From contig NZ_CP151632.1 of the NCBI RefSeq assembly GCF_040144835.1, forward strand, positions 434,001-498,000: a stretch of DNA of 64,000 nucleotides. The letters run 5' to 3'. Shown here piece by piece: positions 62,579-64,000 of the stretch (position 1 is the first letter of the stretch; each line of letters begins with the position of its first letter). Source of the DNA: Microbacterium sp. LWS13-1.2 (GTDB lineage Bacteria; Actinomycetota; Actinomycetes; Actinomycetales; Microbacteriaceae). Under the pieces are notes generated by a model. That model was not told the DNA's origin and did not search any database. It worked only from the letters and a program-made list of their open reading frames with translations. The position numbers were made by a program, and so were the translations under genes.

Positions 62579-63087
62579 TGCTGCTCCTGGGTACGGGTGG
62601 CGAGCTTGTCGGCAAGCTCTACTAGTGCCGTGTGCTGTCGCATCATTGCGAGCACGTCGGCGCGGGTTTCTGGTCGCTCGCTGACGATCCCCTGCACCAC
62701 GTGAGCGAGGGCGGCAGTCATCGAGGAGAGGTAGACAGGCGTGACGGAAGTGATGTCGAGGCGCTTCACAAGGATGTTCAGCACTGCGAGTTCTGCCGCC
62801 TGTGCTCTGGCCTTTGTCTGAGCCGTGCCGGTGGCGTCCGCGATCTGACGGGCACGACGGGCGGAATCGGCCAATTCGACAATGCGCGTCATGGTGTCGG
62901 CTGCGTCACCCTCTCCGGGCGGTGTAACGCCGGGAACCTCGGCCATGCGCTTATTCTTGTGTCGGCTGATGGCAGATTCGGACACGCCATATAGCCGGGA
63001 GACTTCTACACCGGGACGACCGGCTGCGATGGCGCGCTCAATCGCCTCACGGTCTACGTGAGTCTCGATGATGCTACGTCTCGCCAT
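62575..63087 (-). CDS. Helix-turn-helix protein, possibly terminase small subunit-like (element)
   Basis: A 170-residue protein. The N-terminus has Ala-Ile-Glu-Arg-Ala-Ile-Ala and the helix-turn-helix Gly-Val-Glu-Val-Ser-Arg-Leu-Tyr-Gly-Val-Ser-Glu-Ser-Ala-Ile-Ser-Arg-His. A long helical region follows. The layout fits DNA-binding phage proteins such as small terminase subunits, but no large terminase is in the window, so this stays open. It is the first gene of the five-gene block, behind a structured leader. Confidence 0.65.
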   Translation of the reverse strand: MARRSIIETHVDREAIERAIAAGRPGVEVSRLYGVSESAISRHKNKRMAEVPGVTPPGEGDAADTMTRIVELADSARRARQIADATGTAQTKARAQAAELAVLNILVKRLDITSVTPVYLSSMTAALAHVVQGIVSERPETRADVLAMMRQHTALVELADKLATRTQEQQ

Positions 63088-63109
63088 TGCCCGAATTCCC
63101 TTGATCTAG

Positions 63110-63212
63110 CAGGAAGAATGCAGGGGACCGAATATTTTCGAAGCTACCCTCGGCAGGGAGGAGTCCGACATAAAACTTGCACCTCCGAGGACTACGCCCT
63201 GCATTCTTCCTG
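63110..63212 (-). repeat. Long inverted repeat forming a structured 5' leader
   Basis: CAGGAAGAATGCAGGG (63110-63125) and its exact complement (63197-63212) are separated by 71 bases that contain a smaller CCTCGG/CCGAGG stem. The predicted transcription start is at about 63212, the very first base of the repeat, and the first gene starts at 63087. The region is AT-richer than its surroundings. The remainder of 63088-63312 shows no credible gene. Confidence 0.7.
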
Positions 63213-63218
63213 GTATCA

Positions 63219-63248
63219 ATTGTACCAAGAATTGCGCAATGATGTCGG
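63219..63248 (-). promoter_or_regulatory. Promoter of the small-gene block
   Basis: CCGACA (63243-63248), an 18-base spacer and TACAAT (63219-63224) on the minus strand. Confidence 0.55.
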
Positions 63249-63312
63249 CGTTAAGGGCGCATTCTGCAACGAGTAGTGACATTCGAGTGACGTAAATACT
63301 AGATATTCGCAC

Positions 63313-63960
63313 CTAGTACGGTAGAGCTAGTTCTTCGCAGTCATCCGGACCCATCCGGACGAAATCTTCTCGAAGTCTCTGAGCGTGATCAGGGCTAGCA
63401 GACGTTCGGTTGCCTCGGTGCGCGTCATCGCAGACCATTGGCTGGCCGGCAAGTCGAGAAGGTGTTCCAGCTTCCGCCCCATCTCGATCTGTGACGGCTG
63501 GCTCAGGCTGCGATGTCTCTTCATGAATCTTTCCCGTCGAGAGGTTGAGGTCTGCGAACTCACGCTTCATTGCGTAGACGGTGCCCCTTGCGATGCCCAG
63601 CACCCGCGCGATCTCCGACACGTTGGTCATGTGGGCGGTACTGAGGTACATCTCCCAGGTGTATGACTTGACCAACCCACCCCTGCGAGACTGCTCCCTG
63701 TGGCGTCGCCTCCAGTCGGCATCCCAGTAGTCTCTGGCGGACTGTGCTGCGTTCTCGCACTGCTGCTCTGCGTGATCCCACAAGAGGTAGCCAGGAGTCT
63801 TCCCGCCCCCGTGTACTGCGTCGTAGGCGCTCATCATCGTGGCGTCAGGAGTTAGTCGGTGCACTGCTTCGGGGTAATAGTCCAAGAGCATCGACACGAG
63901 TTTCTCGTTACTGAGTTTGTCGTGATCGTTGTCGTTCAAGATCGACAACCCCTTGCCCAC
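63313..63960 (-). CDS. Helix-turn-helix protein, unknown function (element)
   Basis: A 215-residue frame. The first 140 residues look like a real protein, with Leu-Leu-Asp-Tyr-Tyr-Pro-Glu-Ala-Val near the start. The helix-turn-helix reads Val-Ser-Glu-Ile-Ala-Arg-Val-Leu-Gly-Ile-Ala-Arg-Gly-Thr-Val-Tyr-Ala. The last 70 residues look less protein-like, and another frame there reads better (see the entry at 63327). Start GTG at 63960 is supported by TACAGT six bases upstream (leaderless). No family was recognised. Confidence 0.6.
   Translation of the reverse strand: MGKGLSILNDNDHDKLSNEKLVSMLLDYYPEAVHRLTPDATMMSAYDAVHGGGKTPGYLLWDHAEQQCENAAQSARDYWDADWRRRHREQSRRGGLVKSYTWEMYLSTAHMTNVSEIARVLGIARGTVYAMKREFADLNLSTGKIHEETSQPEPAVTDRDGAEAGTPSRLAGQPMVCDDAHRGNRTSASPDHAQRLREDFVRMGPDDCEELALPY
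63327..63524 (-). CDS. Overlapping frame, possible true C-terminus of the helix-turn-helix gene
   Basis: A 65-residue frame overlapping the end of the previous entry. It reads like a folded protein (Leu-Glu-His-Leu-Leu-Asp-Leu-Pro-Ala-Ser-Gln-Trp and Thr-Arg-Thr-Glu-Ala-Thr-Glu-Arg-Leu). The ATG at 63524 has only a weak GGGAAAG upstream. It may be a separate gene, a frameshifted extension, or chance. Confidence 0.35.
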   Translation of the reverse strand: MKRHRSLSQPSQIEMGRKLEHLLDLPASQWSAMTRTEATERLLALITLRDFEKISSGWVRMTAKN

Positions 63961-63966
63961 GAGGAG

Positions 63967-63972
63967 ACTGTA
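63967..63972 (-). promoter_or_regulatory. -10 box of the helix-turn-helix gene
   Basis: TACAGT on the minus strand ends six bases before the GTG at 63960. The same hexamer serves the serine recombinase gene. Confidence 0.5.
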
Positions 63973-64000
63973 CGTGTGCCTATTCGCGTAGTTGCTCCAG

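Larger units (their letters stand above)
59276..64000. mobile_element. Integrated element at tRNA-Val (left part)
   Basis: The region starts right after tRNA-Val and has visibly lower GC than the rest. It encodes an integrase, an excisionase, a serine recombinase and a chain of small unknown genes, all on the minus strand. No capsid, tail, large terminase or conjugation gene is visible, so prophage, satellite or integrative mobilisable element cannot be told apart. The other end is outside the window. Confidence 0.8.

Noticed and set aside
63058..63276. Small open frame on the plus strand across the structured leader
   Set aside because: It spans both arms of the long inverted repeat and the promoter, has no ribosome site and no family resemblance.
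59276..64000. Second copy of the tRNA-Val 3' end as the right attachment site
   Set aside because: No repeat of the tRNA 3' sequence was found before the window ends, so only the left boundary is claimed.

Overview
The window is high-GC chromosomal DNA from an actinobacterium, most likely the family Microbacteriaceae (Microbacterium-like). The evidence is the GC-rich codon use with many GTG starts, the fasR-fabD-fabH-acpP-fabF cluster, a homodimeric aceE, DUF3145, DUF1990 and DUF6153 proteins, and a CIRCE-controlled hrcA-dnaJ pair. This family assignment is inference from gene content and order; no database search was possible.

Positions 1-41460 are mostly housekeeping. In order they hold: an SRAP-domain gene cut by the window edge; an App1-like phosphatase and a DedA protein; pabB; leuS; comEA-comEC; holA; rpsT; a glycosidase-transporter pair; an alpha/beta hydrolase; a broken aminotransferase; lepA; DUF1990; hemW; hrcA-dnaJ-rsmE; HIT-phoH-ybeY-CNNM-era; a lipoprotein; leuA behind a leucine-rich leader peptide; a MarR/PH-like/TRIC operon; an aminotransferase; recO-uppS; a lipoprotein with a Gln-Asp repeat tail plus a membrane partner; a DsbA-family protein; and dusB-dgt-dnaG-ABC ATPase. 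Many of these genes overlap by ATGA or GTGA and are probably translationally coupled.

Positions 41500-59275 hold tRNA-Asn, a putative copper-responsive DUF6153-DUF305 pair, def, a DMT transporter, tRNA-Met, the GlcNAc PTS permease nagE, a solitary DUF262/DUF1524 (GmrSD-like) defence protein, a putative iron-regulated Fe(II)/2-oxoglutarate oxygenase, DUF3145, the fatty acid synthase II cluster with its PucR-type regulator, aceE and tRNA-Val. From 59276 to the end of the window lies an integrated element of visibly lower GC next to tRNA-Val: tyrosine integrase, excisionase, serine recombinase, a block of small coupled unknown genes and a helix-turn-helix protein. Its far end is outside the window.

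One feature recurs throughout. A -10 hexamer of the form TANNNT (often TAGGCT) sits 6-7 bases before the start codon, so many genes here appear to have leaderless mRNAs. This holds for SRAP, DedA, pabB, comEA, holA, the hydrolase, the broken aminotransferase, DUF1990, HIT, the leuA leader peptide, MarR, recO (CATAAT), def, the DMT transporter, the serine recombinase and the last helix-turn-helix gene. The pattern was used to choose several starts. Other genes have a normal Shine-Dalgarno site or are coupled to the gene upstream.
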